A stretch of 64,000 bases of DNA from Rhodococcus_F sp040656415 (lineage in GTDB: Bacteria > Actinomycetota > Actinomycetes > Mycobacteriales > Mycobacteriaceae). Shown here piece after piece: positions 1 through 8,510 of this stretch. Below the pieces are notes generated by a model. It ran no database searches, was not told the origin of the DNA, and worked only from the letters and a program-made list of their open reading frames with translations. A program made the position numbers and the translations under genes. Every line of letters starts with the position of its first letter. The first letter of the stretch is position 1. The DNA lies in assembly GCF_040656415.1 (NCBI RefSeq), contig NZ_JBFAMC010000001.1:1488001-1552000 (forward strand), given 5' to 3'.

Positions 1-1
1 T

Positions 2-139
2 CAGCGTCCGGAGCGAGTGGTGGACGCTCTGATCCCCGAACTACGAAGGATGGCAACGTGGTTGGGGCTGGAGGAGGTCAAGGTGGACGACAGAGGTGAC
101 CTCAGTGCCCTCCTCGCGGCCGAAGCGACACGACCGTAA
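2..139 (+). CDS. winged-helix DNA-binding protein, C-terminal fragment (AlkZ/YcaQ-like)
   Basis: The window opens inside a plus-strand gene; only the last 45 codons before a TAA are present. The visible tail (a run ending in LRRMATWLGLEEVKV, then a short GDL segment) resembles the C-terminus of the winged-helix YcaQ/AlkZ family, which in characterised members excises alkylated or cross-linked bases. That assignment is by eye from a short stretch and is tentative. The gene converges on the SRPBCC gene with about 36 bases between the two stop codons. Confidence 0.55.
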   Translation, partial: QRPERVVDALIPELRRMATWLGLEEVKVDDRGDLSALLAAEATRP

Positions 140-175
140 GGAGCATGGTCGGGCGGCCGCGGGGAGGGTGGAGGA

Positions 176-610
176 TCAGAGGCTTTCGACGAACTTCGTC
201 AGGCCTTTGCTGGCGGTCTCGAGTGCGGTCTTCTGCGCCTTCTTCACGAGGAACCCGGGCAGCGGGATCTTCGGATCGATCGTCAACTCGAACGTCACCT
301 TCGTGCCTGCGTCCGAACCAACGAGGACGTAAGAGCCGTCCTGCGCGTTCTGCTGACCGCTTTCGACGAGGTGCCATGACACGGTGTTGTCGCCCTCGAA
401 GTCGTACTCGACCACCTGCTCGTCGTTGATGCCGAGAATCGACACCTTCATCCGGACGCGGTGGGGACGCCCGTCGTCGTGCGTGCTCTCGATCGTGACC
501 GACTGGTGGGGCGAGGACCACTCGGGCAGGCGATCCACAGCAGCGATCGCGGCCATTACCGTGGCCGGGTCTGCCTTGATTTCGAATTCTTTGATGCCGG
601 AAACGGCCAT
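176..610 (-). CDS. SRPBCC (START/Bet v1-like) family protein
   Basis: A 144-residue protein of the SRPBCC ligand-binding fold, normally a single helix-grip domain with a hydrophobic pocket. The whole length looks like the polyketide-cyclase/dehydrase-type subgroup: an N-terminal strand (IKEFEIKADPATVMAAI), the typical LPEWS segment near residue 30, and a C-terminal helix (KAQKTALETASKGLTKFVESL region). The ligand is unknown. I chose ATG at 610 rather than GTG at 619 because AAGGAG lies directly against the GTG but at normal spacing from the ATG. It is transcribed away from the RHH gene behind it, with about 100 bases between, so the two could share a transcript. Confidence 0.85.
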   Translation of the reverse strand: MAVSGIKEFEIKADPATVMAAIAAVDRLPEWSSPHQSVTIESTHDDGRPHRVRMKVSILGINDEQVVEYDFEGDNTVSWHLVESGQQNAQDGSYVLVGSDAGTKVTFELTIDPKIPLPGFLVKKAQKTALETASKGLTKFVESL

Positions 611-712
611 ATTCCTCACTCCTTCAAGCCAGTGGCGACTCTCACCGTGTGGCTGATGCGACGCAATTACATCATCGTTGCGTTGTGCGTGCGGAGTGAG
701 TTGGTTGTGTGG

Positions 713-1189
713 TCAGTAACTATCTCTGTCGGTGCGGCGAATCTGGTCTTCGAGAGCGCCCTTGACTGCCTGCGAGACCCAGGAATTGAGCGACACGCCG
801 TTCTGGGACGCTGCTTCCTCTGCCCTCGACTTGATCCGATCCATCAACCGCAGCGTGACGCGGCTGATGTCACCGGTGGCGTCATCGATGGCGGCACCGA
901 GGTCGTCGGCTGTCTCGCTCTGTTCGCCGTCGGGTTTGGGCTCGGCCGGGGCGCGACGCACCTCGACTGCGACTTCGGTGCCGTCCAATCGCACACTGAC
1001 AGTGCGATTGCCGAGTTCGGCCGACACTTCACCCGCGAACTCAGTGAGTGCGGAGAGCACGAGCAGGCGAGTTGCGGGCTCGACGGCCTCTGCGAGAGCC
1101 GCGGCCGTGGCCCTGGTCTGTTCGTCGCCGAGCGCGGCTGCTGAGTTCAGAGAGTCTCGCAGCTGGGAAACGTAGTTGTCGAGATCCAT
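713..1189 (-). CDS. HicB-family/ribbon-helix-helix DNA-binding protein (orphan antitoxin-like)
   Basis: A 158-residue protein. Residues 1-75 form a helical and strand N-terminal region of unknown role. After an acidic linker (about 80-105), residues 105-150 form a ribbon-helix-helix domain: RVTLRLMDRIKSRAEEAA followed by VSLNSWVSQAVKGAL, the pattern of Arc/HicB C-terminal domains that bind operator DNA as dimers. No hicA-like toxin gene is adjacent, so it is better read as a stand-alone regulator than as half of a toxin-antitoxin pair. It is divergent from thyX. Three phased TGAYGTCA-type sites lie at its start codon and probably mediate autoregulation (inference). Confidence 0.8.
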   Translation of the reverse strand: MDLDNYVSQLRDSLNSAAALGDEQTRATAAALAEAVEPATRLLVLSALTEFAGEVSAELGNRTVSVRLDGTEVAVEVRRAPAEPKPDGEQSETADDLGAAIDDATGDISRVTLRLMDRIKSRAEEAASQNGVSLNSWVSQAVKGALEDQIRRTDRDSY

Positions 1190-1219
1190 GATGTCAGTGT
1201 GACGTCATTGGTGACGTCA
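1189..1219. promoter_or_regulatory. phased TGAYGTCA operator array, probably autoregulatory for the RHH gene
   Basis: TGATGTCA (1189-1196), TGACGTCA (1200-1207) and TGACGTCA (1212-1219) start 11 and 12 bases apart, about one helical turn each. The last two are perfect 8-bp palindromes. The array covers the first bases of, and the region just before, the minus-strand RHH gene. RHH repressors typically bind tandem short palindromes cooperatively, so an autoregulatory operator is the natural reading. Confidence 0.55.
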
Positions 1220-1378
1220 GTCAAGGAAACCAGGCAATTGCCGTACGTGATATCGGGTCCAAGGGTCCCACCGGTCTCTTTGGGCGAGTCGTGGCGCGCC
1301 GTGGCTACGGTGAGTGCTCCGACTAGGGTCGATCAGCACGGAGCTTCAACAGGCGAGTCGGGCAGGAGGGGCAGAGCA

Positions 1379-2131
1379 GTGCCGCAGACCGTTGCGCTCA
1401 GGGTGCGACTCGTCGCAAAGACTGAGTTCTTGCCACCGGCCGACATCCCGTGGGAGACCGACGCCGATGGCGGTGAAGCGCTTGCGGAGTTCGCGGGCCG
1501 GGCGTGCTACCAGAGTTGGTCCAAGCCCAACCCGCGCACCGCCACCAACGCCGGCTATCTGCGACACCTGCTCGAGGTCGGTCATGAATCGGTCCTCGAA
1601 CACGGCAGCGTCAGTTTCTACATCACCGGCATTTCGAGGTCGTGCACTCATGAATTGATCCGCCACCGGCACTTCTCCTACTCGCAACTTTCGCAGCGTT
1701 TCGTGCGGGAGAACGACTCGAATGTGGTAGTCCCGCCTGCAATCGCCGGCGACCCGGAACTAGAGCGACTCTTCGCCGAGGCGACCGACGCGAGCCGGAC
1801 TGCCTACACCGAGCTGCTCGAGGCTCTCGAATCGAAACTGGCGGACGAATCCAGCGTGCCCTTGCGTAACAAGCAGGCCAGGCAGGCCGCGAGGTCGGTT
1901 CTGCCCAACGCAACCGAGACCCGAGTGGTGGTGACGGGTAACTACCGATCATGGCGGCACTTCATCTCGATGCGTGCCACCGAGCACGCCGACGTGGAGA
2001 TCCGCCGGGTAGCGGTCGAGTGTCTGAGACAGTTGCAGGTGTGTGCCCCGAATATCTTCGGCGACTTCGAGATTGTGGTTTCGCGCGACGGAACGGAAGT
2101 GGCGCGGAGTACGTTTTCGGGGGACGCGTGA
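1379..2131 (+). CDS. thyX: FAD-dependent thymidylate synthase ThyX
   Basis: ThyX methylates dUMP to dTMP using methylene-tetrahydrofolate, NADPH and FAD. The 250-residue length equals that of the M. tuberculosis enzyme. The ThyX signature RHRHFSYSQLSQR starts at residue 95, and the C-terminal LPNATETRVVVTGNYRSWRHF block carries the second substrate-binding motif. The open frame extends 60 codons upstream, but family similarity starts at GTG 1379, which is preceded by AGGAGG at 9-base spacing. It is followed 43 bases later by dapA, as in mycobacteria, so thyX-dapA-rnj is probably one transcript. No thyA is visible here. Confidence 0.97.
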   Translation: MPQTVALRVRLVAKTEFLPPADIPWETDADGGEALAEFAGRACYQSWSKPNPRTATNAGYLRHLLEVGHESVLEHGSVSFYITGISRSCTHELIRHRHFSYSQLSQRFVRENDSNVVVPPAIAGDPELERLFAEATDASRTAYTELLEALESKLADESSVPLRNKQARQAARSVLPNATETRVVVTGNYRSWRHFISMRATEHADVEIRRVAVECLRQLQVCAPNIFGDFEIVVSRDGTEVARSTFSGDA

Positions 2132-2174
2132 CTGGCCTGCGAAAGTCCCTGACTCACCGGGTAGCCTTCTGACC

Positions 2175-3083
2175 ATGACCTATGGTGATGCCGCTTCTCC
2201 CGTCGACCGCCCGTTCGGCACCGTGTCCACAGCGATGGTGACGCCGTTCACCGCGGACGGAAAGCTGGACGTCGACGCGGGTGTCCGCCTGGCGGCTCAT
2301 CTCGTCGACAACGGGTGCGACGCCCTCGTCCTAGCCGGTACGACCGGTGAGTCGCCGACAACTACCGAAAACGAGAAGCTCGAGTTGCTCAGGGAGGTCA
2401 TCGATGCGGTGGGTGCCCGGGCAAAGGTCATCGCCGGCGCGGGCAGCAACGACACCGCACACAGCGTTGCGCTCGCCCGTGACGCCGCCAGGGCGGGTGC
2501 GCACGGTCTCCTCGTTGTCACTCCCTACTATTCACGGCCGCCACAAGCGGGCTTGTACGCCCATTTCACCGCCGTCGCCGATGCCACCGATCTTCCGGTC
2601 ATGCTCTACGACATCCCACCACGCTCCGTGGTTCCCATCGAGACGGAAACGATGCGGCTCCTCGCGGAGCATCCACGTATCGTCGCGGTCAAGGACGCCA
2701 AGGGCGACCTCAATGCCGGCGCCGAATTGATCGGCACCACCAACCTCGAGTTCTATTCGGGTGACGATCCGCTCAACCTTCCGTGGCTCTCGGTCGGCGC
2801 TGTCGGATTCGTCAGTGTCATAGGACATCTCGTGCCTTCGCGACTGCGTGAGTTGCACACCGCATTCGAAGCCGGTGACTTGGCACGCGCGCGGGCCATC
2901 AATCTCAGCCTGATTCCAGTGATCCGATCCGTGGCCCGCCTCGGTGGTGTCAGCGCGTCGAAAGCCGGTCTGCGGTTGATCGGCCTCGACGTGGGGGAGC
3001 CCAGGCTCCCACAGGTGGCGCCCACACGCGACCAGATCGATCTACTCGCCGCCGATCTCCATGCCGCAGGGGTGCTCGCATGA
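2175..3083 (+). CDS. dapA: 4-hydroxy-tetrahydrodipicolinate synthase
   Basis: DapA condenses pyruvate with aspartate semialdehyde in the first committed step of lysine and diaminopimelate synthesis, needed for peptidoglycan. The 302-residue protein shows the TIM-barrel family marks: AMVTPFTADGKLD near the N-terminus, GTTGESPTTTENEK around residues 57-70, the YDIPPRS block around 150 with its catalytic Tyr, and the Schiff-base lysine in IVAVKDAKGD around 180. I start at ATG 2175; an in-frame extension to 2043 would overlap thyX and lacks family similarity. Its stop codon overlaps the rnj start in ATGA. Confidence 0.96.
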   Translation: MTYGDAASPVDRPFGTVSTAMVTPFTADGKLDVDAGVRLAAHLVDNGCDALVLAGTTGESPTTTENEKLELLREVIDAVGARAKVIAGAGSNDTAHSVALARDAARAGAHGLLVVTPYYSRPPQAGLYAHFTAVADATDLPVMLYDIPPRSVVPIETETMRLLAEHPRIVAVKDAKGDLNAGAELIGTTNLEFYSGDDPLNLPWLSVGAVGFVSVIGHLVPSRLRELHTAFEAGDLARARAINLSLIPVIRSVARLGGVSASKAGLRLIGLDVGEPRLPQVAPTRDQIDLLAADLHAAGVLA

Positions 3084-5101
3084 CCCGTCCTCCTCGTCGC
3101 CGCAGCGCGCGCCGTCAAGCCGGTCCTCCCTCTCCCGTTACGCCCCCATCCTCCGCCGGCGATCAGACGCCCGAAACGGCACCAGAACCCGTTTCGGCGG
3201 CGACTGGGCAGCCCAAGTCTGTTCCGATCGTGGCAGACAAGCCGACGGCTCCGAGGTCGGCGGAGGCCAAGTCTGCGCCGGTCAAGGCCGCGTCTGCCAA
3301 GGCAGGCGCCACCAACAAGTCGCCTTCACGATCCGGTAGGCGAGGTGGTGGCAGCAAGCGTCAGGGTTCCCGGGTGGCCGCAGCCGATCCGACGGCACGC
3401 CTCGGTCTGCCACCGAAGGCGCCGTTCAAGGGCCTTCGGGTGGTGGCCCTCGGCGGGATCGGCGAGATCGGCCGAAACATGACCGTATTCGAGCACCAGG
3501 GAAAGCTACTCATCATCGATTGCGGTGTGCTGTTCCCGGAGGATCAGCAACCTGGTGTCGACCTGATCCTCCCTGACTTCCGGCACATCGAGGACCGGAT
3601 GGCCGACGTCGAGGCCGTCATCCTCACACACGGTCACGAGGACCACATAGGCGCCGTTCCATTCCTGCTGCGCTTGCGACCGGATCTTCCCGTGGTGGGT
3701 TCGCGTTTCACGCTCGCGCTCGTTGCGGCCAAATGCCGTGAACACCGCCAGCGACCCAACCTCGTCGAGGTGGTCGAAGGGCACCGTACCGAGCACGGGC
3801 CGTTCGAGTGTGAGTACTTCGCCGTCAACCACTCGATCCCGGACGCAATCGCGGTCGCGATTCGCACCGATGCCGGAGTTGCATTGCACACCGGTGACAT
3901 CAAACTCGACCAACTTCCGCTGGACGGAAGACTCACTGACCTGGGCGGGTTCTCGCGTCTCGGCGACGAGGGGGTCGATCTGTTTCTCGTGGACTCCACC
4001 AACGCCGAGGTGCCGGGATTCGTCACGCCCGAACGCGAGATCGGCGGCGTGCTCGACAATGTCATAGGCAAGGCCAGGCAACGCGTGATCGTGGCGTCCT
4101 TCGCCAGCCACGTGCACCGCATTCAACAGGTTGTCGATGTCGCGCACCGTTACAACCGCCGTGTCGCTTTCGTCGGACGCTCGATGGTCCGCAACATGCA
4201 GATCGCGCAGGACCTCGGATACCTGAGCGTGCCCGATGGCCTGGTCGTCGACATCGACACCGCGGCCAACCTGCCGGACGATCGACTGGTCCTGATCTCC
4301 ACCGGCTCGCAGGGCGAGCCCCTCTCGGCCCTGTCGAGGATGGCGCGCGGCGAGCATCGGCAGATCAACATCCGCGCCGGCGATCTCGTCGTCCTGGCGT
4401 CTTCACTTATTCCGGGCAACGAGAACTCCGTGTTCGCCGTCGTCAACGGACTGGCCAAACGAGGCGCTACCGTCGTCACGCAGCAGAGCGCGAAGGTGCA
4501 CGTATCCGGTCACGCTTCTGCGGGCGAACTGTTGTATCTGTACAACGCCGTTCGGCCCACGAATGCGATGCCAGTGCATGGCGAATGGCGCCACCTGCGG
4601 GCCAACGCCGCTCTCGCCCGGGCTACCGGAGTGCCCGAGGACCGGATCGTTCTCGCAGAGGACGGTGTCGTGGTCGACATGGTCGACGGTCTCGCCGAGA
4701 TCGTCGGGCAGGTGTCCGTCGGGCACGTCTATGTCGACGGACTGTCCGTCGGTGACGTGGGCGACTCCACGCTGTCGGACCGGCTGGTCCTCGGCGAGGG
4801 TGGATTCATCGCCATCTACGTGGTCATCGACGATCACACGGGTCGCGCGGTCAGCACCCCCGAGGTGTCGGGACGAGGATTCTCGGATGATCCGACCGCA
4901 CTGAAAGATGCGGCGCAGCTGGTCGAGGCGGAACTGTCGCAGCTGGCTGCCGAAGGCGTCAACGACACCCATCGGATAGCTCAGGCGATACGGCGCATCG
5001 TTGGCAGATGGGTGGCGGAGAAGTACCGGAGAAGGCCGATGATCGTGCCCAACGTCATCGCGGTGCCGACGTCCGAGAGCGAGTCGCTCTCGGGCCGATA
5101 G
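3080..5101 (+). CDS. rnj: ribonuclease J
   Basis: A 673-residue metallo-beta-lactamase/beta-CASP nuclease that matures and degrades RNA with 5'-3' exonuclease and endonuclease activities. The metal-binding motif THGHEDHIG lies at residues 183-191, with further ligands in NHSIPDAIA, HTGDIK and VHVSGHAS. The first 110 residues are a low-complexity Pro/Ala/Lys/Ser extension before the catalytic core at FKGLRVVALGGIGEIGRN, longer than in Firmicutes but usual for actinobacteria. It overlaps dapA by four bases. The stop codon sits inside a tandem 20-base repeat (see the repeat entry). Confidence 0.95.
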   Translation: MTRPPRRRSARRQAGPPSPVTPPSSAGDQTPETAPEPVSAATGQPKSVPIVADKPTAPRSAEAKSAPVKAASAKAGATNKSPSRSGRRGGGSKRQGSRVAAADPTARLGLPPKAPFKGLRVVALGGIGEIGRNMTVFEHQGKLLIIDCGVLFPEDQQPGVDLILPDFRHIEDRMADVEAVILTHGHEDHIGAVPFLLRLRPDLPVVGSRFTLALVAAKCREHRQRPNLVEVVEGHRTEHGPFECEYFAVNHSIPDAIAVAIRTDAGVALHTGDIKLDQLPLDGRLTDLGGFSRLGDEGVDLFLVDSTNAEVPGFVTPEREIGGVLDNVIGKARQRVIVASFASHVHRIQQVVDVAHRYNRRVAFVGRSMVRNMQIAQDLGYLSVPDGLVVDIDTAANLPDDRLVLISTGSQGEPLSALSRMARGEHRQINIRAGDLVVLASSLIPGNENSVFAVVNGLAKRGATVVTQQSAKVHVSGHASAGELLYLYNAVRPTNAMPVHGEWRHLRANAALARATGVPEDRIVLAEDGVVVDMVDGLAEIVGQVSVGHVYVDGLSVGDVGDSTLSDRLVLGEGGFIAIYVVIDDHTGRAVSTPEVSGRGFSDDPTALKDAAQLVEAELSQLAAEGVNDTHRIAQAIRRIVGRWVAEKYRRRPMIVPNVIAVPTSESESLSGR

Positions 5102-5124
5102 ATTCGCTCTCGGGCAGGTAGATT
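5085..5124 (+). repeat. tandem 20-bp imperfect duplication spanning the rnj stop codon
   Basis: Two adjoining 20-base units (5085-5104 and 5105-5124) share CGCTCTCGGG and TAGATT and differ at only a few positions. The rnj stop TAG lies in the first unit, and the copy carries an equivalent TAG in the same frame. This looks like a local slippage duplication that preserved a backup stop codon. Confidence 0.75.
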
Positions 5125-5125
5125 C

Positions 5126-5755
5126 GTGCGAGTGACCTTCGCCAGAGATGAACGCTTCGCCCTTGTCGATTCCATGGCCGAATACGGTCCGGATGCCCCA
5201 ACCCTGTGCGGGCAGTGGACTAATCGCGATCTCGCTGCCCACCTGATCGTGCGTGAGCGACGTCTCGATGCGTCCCCCGGTCTGTTCGTGGGCGCATTGG
5301 CCGGGTACCTGGAGCGCATCAGGAAAGAGACCGCGACGCGCCCGTGGAGTCGTCTACTGGACGAGGTCAGGTCCGGTCCACCAGCGTGGTCGCCGATGCA
5401 CTGGGTGGACAACCAGGTGAACATGGGTGAGATGTTCGTCCACCACGAGGACGTACGGCGCGCCCATGAGGGGTGGAAGCCGCGAGTGCTCACAAGTGAG
5501 CGCCAGGATGCGCTGTGGGGTCTGGCACGCAAGGTCGGCAGGCTGAGCTACCGCCGCTCTCCGGTGTCCGTGGTGCTGGAGCGGCCGTCTGGTGAGCAGG
5601 TGACAGTCCGCAAGGTCGGCGACCGCCGGGTGATCTTGCGGGGCGAGCCCGCAGAGCTGGCACTGCACGCCTTCGGCCGGAACCAGGTGCTGGTCGAGAC
5701 TGATGGTTCGGCCGCCGATGTCGAAGCCGTGATGTCTCTCGAACGTGGCTTTTGA
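5126..5755 (+). CDS. TIGR03085 family protein (maleylpyruvate isomerase N-terminal / DinB-like fold)
   Basis: A 209-residue protein of the actinobacterial TIGR03085 group, related to mycothiol-dependent maleylpyruvate isomerase N-terminal and DinB-like four-helix domains. Recognisable marks are TLCGQWTNRDLAAHLIVRERR near residue 27 (with the metal-ligand His), then NQVNMGEMFVHHEDVRRA around residues 97-114 with paired histidines. A C-terminal SCP2-like portion ends with the GEPAELALHAFGR run. Substrate is unknown; mycothiol-dependent chemistry is inferred from the family. It starts at GTG 5126 just after the tandem repeat and lies between rnj and ftsK, the place held by similar genes in mycobacteria. 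Confidence 0.85.
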   Translation: MRVTFARDERFALVDSMAEYGPDAPTLCGQWTNRDLAAHLIVRERRLDASPGLFVGALAGYLERIRKETATRPWSRLLDEVRSGPPAWSPMHWVDNQVNMGEMFVHHEDVRRAHEGWKPRVLTSERQDALWGLARKVGRLSYRRSPVSVVLERPSGEQVTVRKVGDRRVILRGEPAELALHAFGRNQVLVETDGSAADVEAVMSLERGF

Positions 5756-5762
5756 CGCCCGG

Positions 5763-5806
5763 CCGGACCAGGTCTCACCTTGTTAAAGGTGTTGCGGATG
5801 GTCCGG
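5763..5806 (+). terminator. two-tier hairpin between the TIGR03085 gene and ftsK
   Basis: An outer perfect 8-bp stem (CCGGACCA 5763-5770 with TGGTCCGG 5799-5806) encloses an inner inverted repeat (CACCTT / AAGGTG, 5776-5791). There is no T-tract, so it may act as a terminator of the factor-dependent kind or as a folded ftsK leader. Only the pairing itself is seen. Confidence 0.45.
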
Positions 5807-5835
5807 AAGATGCCGTAGCGACTAATCTGAGGGTC

Positions 5836-8445
5836 ATGGCAGGAAAGGCGAGCGCCCGCGGTACGAGCACGACGAGGATGGGCGCGCGAGGGGGGTCGAC
5901 GTCCTCCAAGCCGAAATCACGCACAACTCGCACGGTCAGCACCCCGCGAAAGTCCCCGTCACCCCGCCGCGGCCCTTCCAAGAGCGCCCGGAGGCAAGTG
6001 GCGAAGAAGCCCTCCAGGTCTGGTCCCCTCAAGTCATTGGGGCGGGGGATCGGTGCTGGTTGGTCGCTGATGGCCAGGGGTGTCGGTGCGACCACGCGGA
6101 CGGTCGGCAAGGCTTCCGAGATCGAGCACGGACACAGGCGCGACGGTATTGCGCTCGGACTCATCGCGATCAGCGTCGTCATTGCGGGCAGGATCTGGTT
6201 CTCCGCGGGCGGACCTGTCGGCGCGTGGATCAAGACCGGAGTGACCACCGTTTTCGGTGGGGCGTCAGGTGTGCTTCCCCTCATCGGCGTTGGCGTCGCC
6301 GTGATTCTGATGCGAACCGAGCCGAAACCGGAGATCCGGCCGAGGATCGTCCTCGGCTCTCTACTCGTGGGGCTGCCTGCGCTCGGGCTCTGGCACATCG
6401 CTTCCGGCGCACCGACCGATGCGGAAGGCCGCGCAGGCGGCGCAGGGTTTGTAGGTTACGTGGCCGGCGGCCCGCTGACCGATGGTCTGACCGTATGGCT
6501 TGCCGTGCCGCTGTTGCTGATGGCCGGACTGTTCGGCGTCCTGCTGCTGACCGGTACGACGATCCGCGAGGTGCCGGGCAAGCTCCAGTCGTACTTCGGG
6601 ACGTCGTTCGGCCGCGAGTACTACGCCGACTACGGCGGAGATCACGGCGCCGGCGAAGGCGACCCCACACTGTTCGATGCGGACGGCCACCCGGTCTCCG
6701 ACTACTCGACCGCCGTACGGGGAGCGCCCGCCCACAATTACCCCACCGACGAATTCGAGGTCAGTGCCACTGCGAAGACCGAGGTGCTCGGGCTGTGGGA
6801 TGTCGAGCCTCCCGCTGATCCCGCCACCGCGCCGGCACCGGCCAAGAAGCGGCGGCGCGCGAAGGCTGCACCCGATGCCGCACGCAAGAAGGAAGCGGAC
6901 CCCGAAACGTCGTCCGACGTGGAGAAGTTCGTCACGGATCGGGTCGTCGAGGGTGACTACATCCTGCCGCCCGCCTCGCTGCTCATCGAGGGCGATCCCC
7001 CGAAGAAGCGCAGTTCCGCAAACGACGCGATGATCGAGGCGATCACCGAGGTTCTCGATCAGTTCAAGATCGACGCGGCGGTCACCGGATTTACCCGTGG
7101 GCCTACCGTCACCCGCTATGAGGTCGAGCTCGGCCCGGGCGTGAAGGTCGAGAAGATCACCGCACTCGCCCGCAACATCGCCTACGCCGTTGCGACCGAC
7201 AACGTGCGCCTTCTCGCGCCGATCCCGGGCAAGTCGGCAGTCGGCATCGAGGTGCCGAACTCCGACCGTGAGATGGTCCGCCTCGCAGATGTGCTCACTG
7301 CGCCGTCCACACGCAAGGACCACCACCCGCTGGTCATCGGTCTCGGAAAGGGCATCGAGGGCGACTTCGTCAGCGCGAACCTGTCGAAGATGCCGCACCT
7401 TCTCGTAGCCGGTTCCACCGGTTCCGGTAAGTCGAGCTTCGTCAACTCCATGCTCGTGTCGCTGCTCTCCCGCGCGACTCCGGACGAGGTGCGGATGATT
7501 CTGATCGACCCGAAGATGGTGGAGTTGACTCCGTACGAGGGTATTCCGCACCTCATCACGCCCATCATCACGCAGCCGAAGAAGGCTGCTGCCGCCCTGG
7601 CCTGGCTGGTGGAGGAGATGGAGCAGCGTTACCAGGACATGCAGGTCAACCGGGTGCGCCACATCGACGACTTCAACGCGCGAGTGCGTTCCGGTGAGAT
7701 CACGGCACCGCTCGGCAGTGAACGCGTGTACCGGCCCTACCCGTATATTCTCGCCATCGTCGACGAGCTAGCGGACCTCATGATGACCGCGCCTCGCGAC
7801 GTCGAGGACGCGATCGTGCGGATCACCCAGAAGGCGCGTGCCGCCGGCATCCACCTGGTGCTCGCCACGCAGAGGCCGTCGGTGGACGTGGTGACCGGAC
7901 TGATCAAGACCAACGTGCCGTCGAGGCTTGCGTTCGCCACGTCCTCGCTCACCGACTCGCGGGTCATTCTGGATCAGCCTGGCGCGGAGAAGCTGATCGG
8001 CAAGGGTGACGGACTGTTCCTTCCGATGGGTGCGGGTAAACCCACCCGCATGCAGGGCGCGTTCATCACCGATGAGGAAATCGCGGCGGTCGTCGATTTC
8101 ACCAAGAATCAGGCCGAGCCGGAGTACACCGAAGGTGTGACCGCGGCCAAGGTCGGCGAGAAGAAGGATGTCGATCCCGACATCGGAGACGACATGGACG
8201 TGCTGCTGCAGGCGGTGGAACTCGTCGTCTCCAGTCAGTTCGGTTCGACATCGATGTTGCAACGCAAGCTGCGGGTGGGCTTCGCAAAGGCGGGCCGCCT
8301 GATGGACTTGATGGAAACCAGGGGAGTAGTGGGACCGAGCGAGGGATCGAAGGCGCGTGAGGTGCTCGTCAAGCCCGATGAACTCGACGGACTGCTGTGG
8401 TCGATTCGCGGCGGCGATCCGAACGAGGCGGAGTCCGAGTACTAG
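5836..8445 (+). CDS. ftsK: DNA translocase FtsK/SpoIIIE
   Basis: FtsK couples chromosome segregation to septation by pumping DNA through the division site. In the 869-residue form from ATG 5836, a basic Ser/Thr/Arg-rich N-terminal tail precedes four or more membrane segments (about residues 100-240), a charged linker, and the motor: Walker A GSTGSGKSS at 526-534, Walker B in YILAIVDELADLMM, then ATQRPSVDVVTGLIK. The C-terminal gamma winged-helix domain, which reads KOPS sites, is present (MDVLLQAVELVVSSQFGSTS onward). An in-frame extension to 5752 would run through the upstream hairpin and overlap the preceding gene, so I rejected it. Confidence 0.95.
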   Translation: MAGKASARGTSTTRMGARGGSTSSKPKSRTTRTVSTPRKSPSPRRGPSKSARRQVAKKPSRSGPLKSLGRGIGAGWSLMARGVGATTRTVGKASEIEHGHRRDGIALGLIAISVVIAGRIWFSAGGPVGAWIKTGVTTVFGGASGVLPLIGVGVAVILMRTEPKPEIRPRIVLGSLLVGLPALGLWHIASGAPTDAEGRAGGAGFVGYVAGGPLTDGLTVWLAVPLLLMAGLFGVLLLTGTTIREVPGKLQSYFGTSFGREYYADYGGDHGAGEGDPTLFDADGHPVSDYSTAVRGAPAHNYPTDEFEVSATAKTEVLGLWDVEPPADPATAPAPAKKRRRAKAAPDAARKKEADPETSSDVEKFVTDRVVEGDYILPPASLLIEGDPPKKRSSANDAMIEAITEVLDQFKIDAAVTGFTRGPTVTRYEVELGPGVKVEKITALARNIAYAVATDNVRLLAPIPGKSAVGIEVPNSDREMVRLADVLTAPSTRKDHHPLVIGLGKGIEGDFVSANLSKMPHLLVAGSTGSGKSSFVNSMLVSLLSRATPDEVRMILIDPKMVELTPYEGIPHLITPIITQPKKAAAALAWLVEEMEQRYQDMQVNRVRHIDDFNARVRSGEITAPLGSERVYRPYPYILAIVDELADLMMTAPRDVEDAIVRITQKARAAGIHLVLATQRPSVDVVTGLIKTNVPSRLAFATSSLTDSRVILDQPGAEKLIGKGDGLFLPMGAGKPTRMQGAFITDEEIAAVVDFTKNQAEPEYTEGVTAAKVGEKKDVDPDIGDDMDVLLQAVELVVSSQFGSTSMLQRKLRVGFAKAGRLMDLMETRGVVGPSEGSKAREVLVKPDELDGLLWSIRGGDPNEAESEY

Positions 8446-8510
8446 TTGGCCGCGGCGCGGGCACCCGGAATGTGTAAATGACGCTCGTTGTGGTTCAATG
8501 GTGAACAAAT

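Noticed and set aside
461..1144. 227-residue plus-strand open frame
   Set aside because: It is antisense to the SRPBCC and RHH genes, has no ribosome binding site and no family resemblance; a GC-rich shadow.
713..1189. toxin-antitoxin locus
   Set aside because: The RHH/HicB-like protein has no HicA-type partner on either side: neighbours are an SRPBCC gene and thyX.
6361..7662. 433-residue minus-strand open frame inside ftsK
   Set aside because: Lies fully antisense to the intact FtsK motor; composition is His/Arg/Gly-rich and unlike a real protein.
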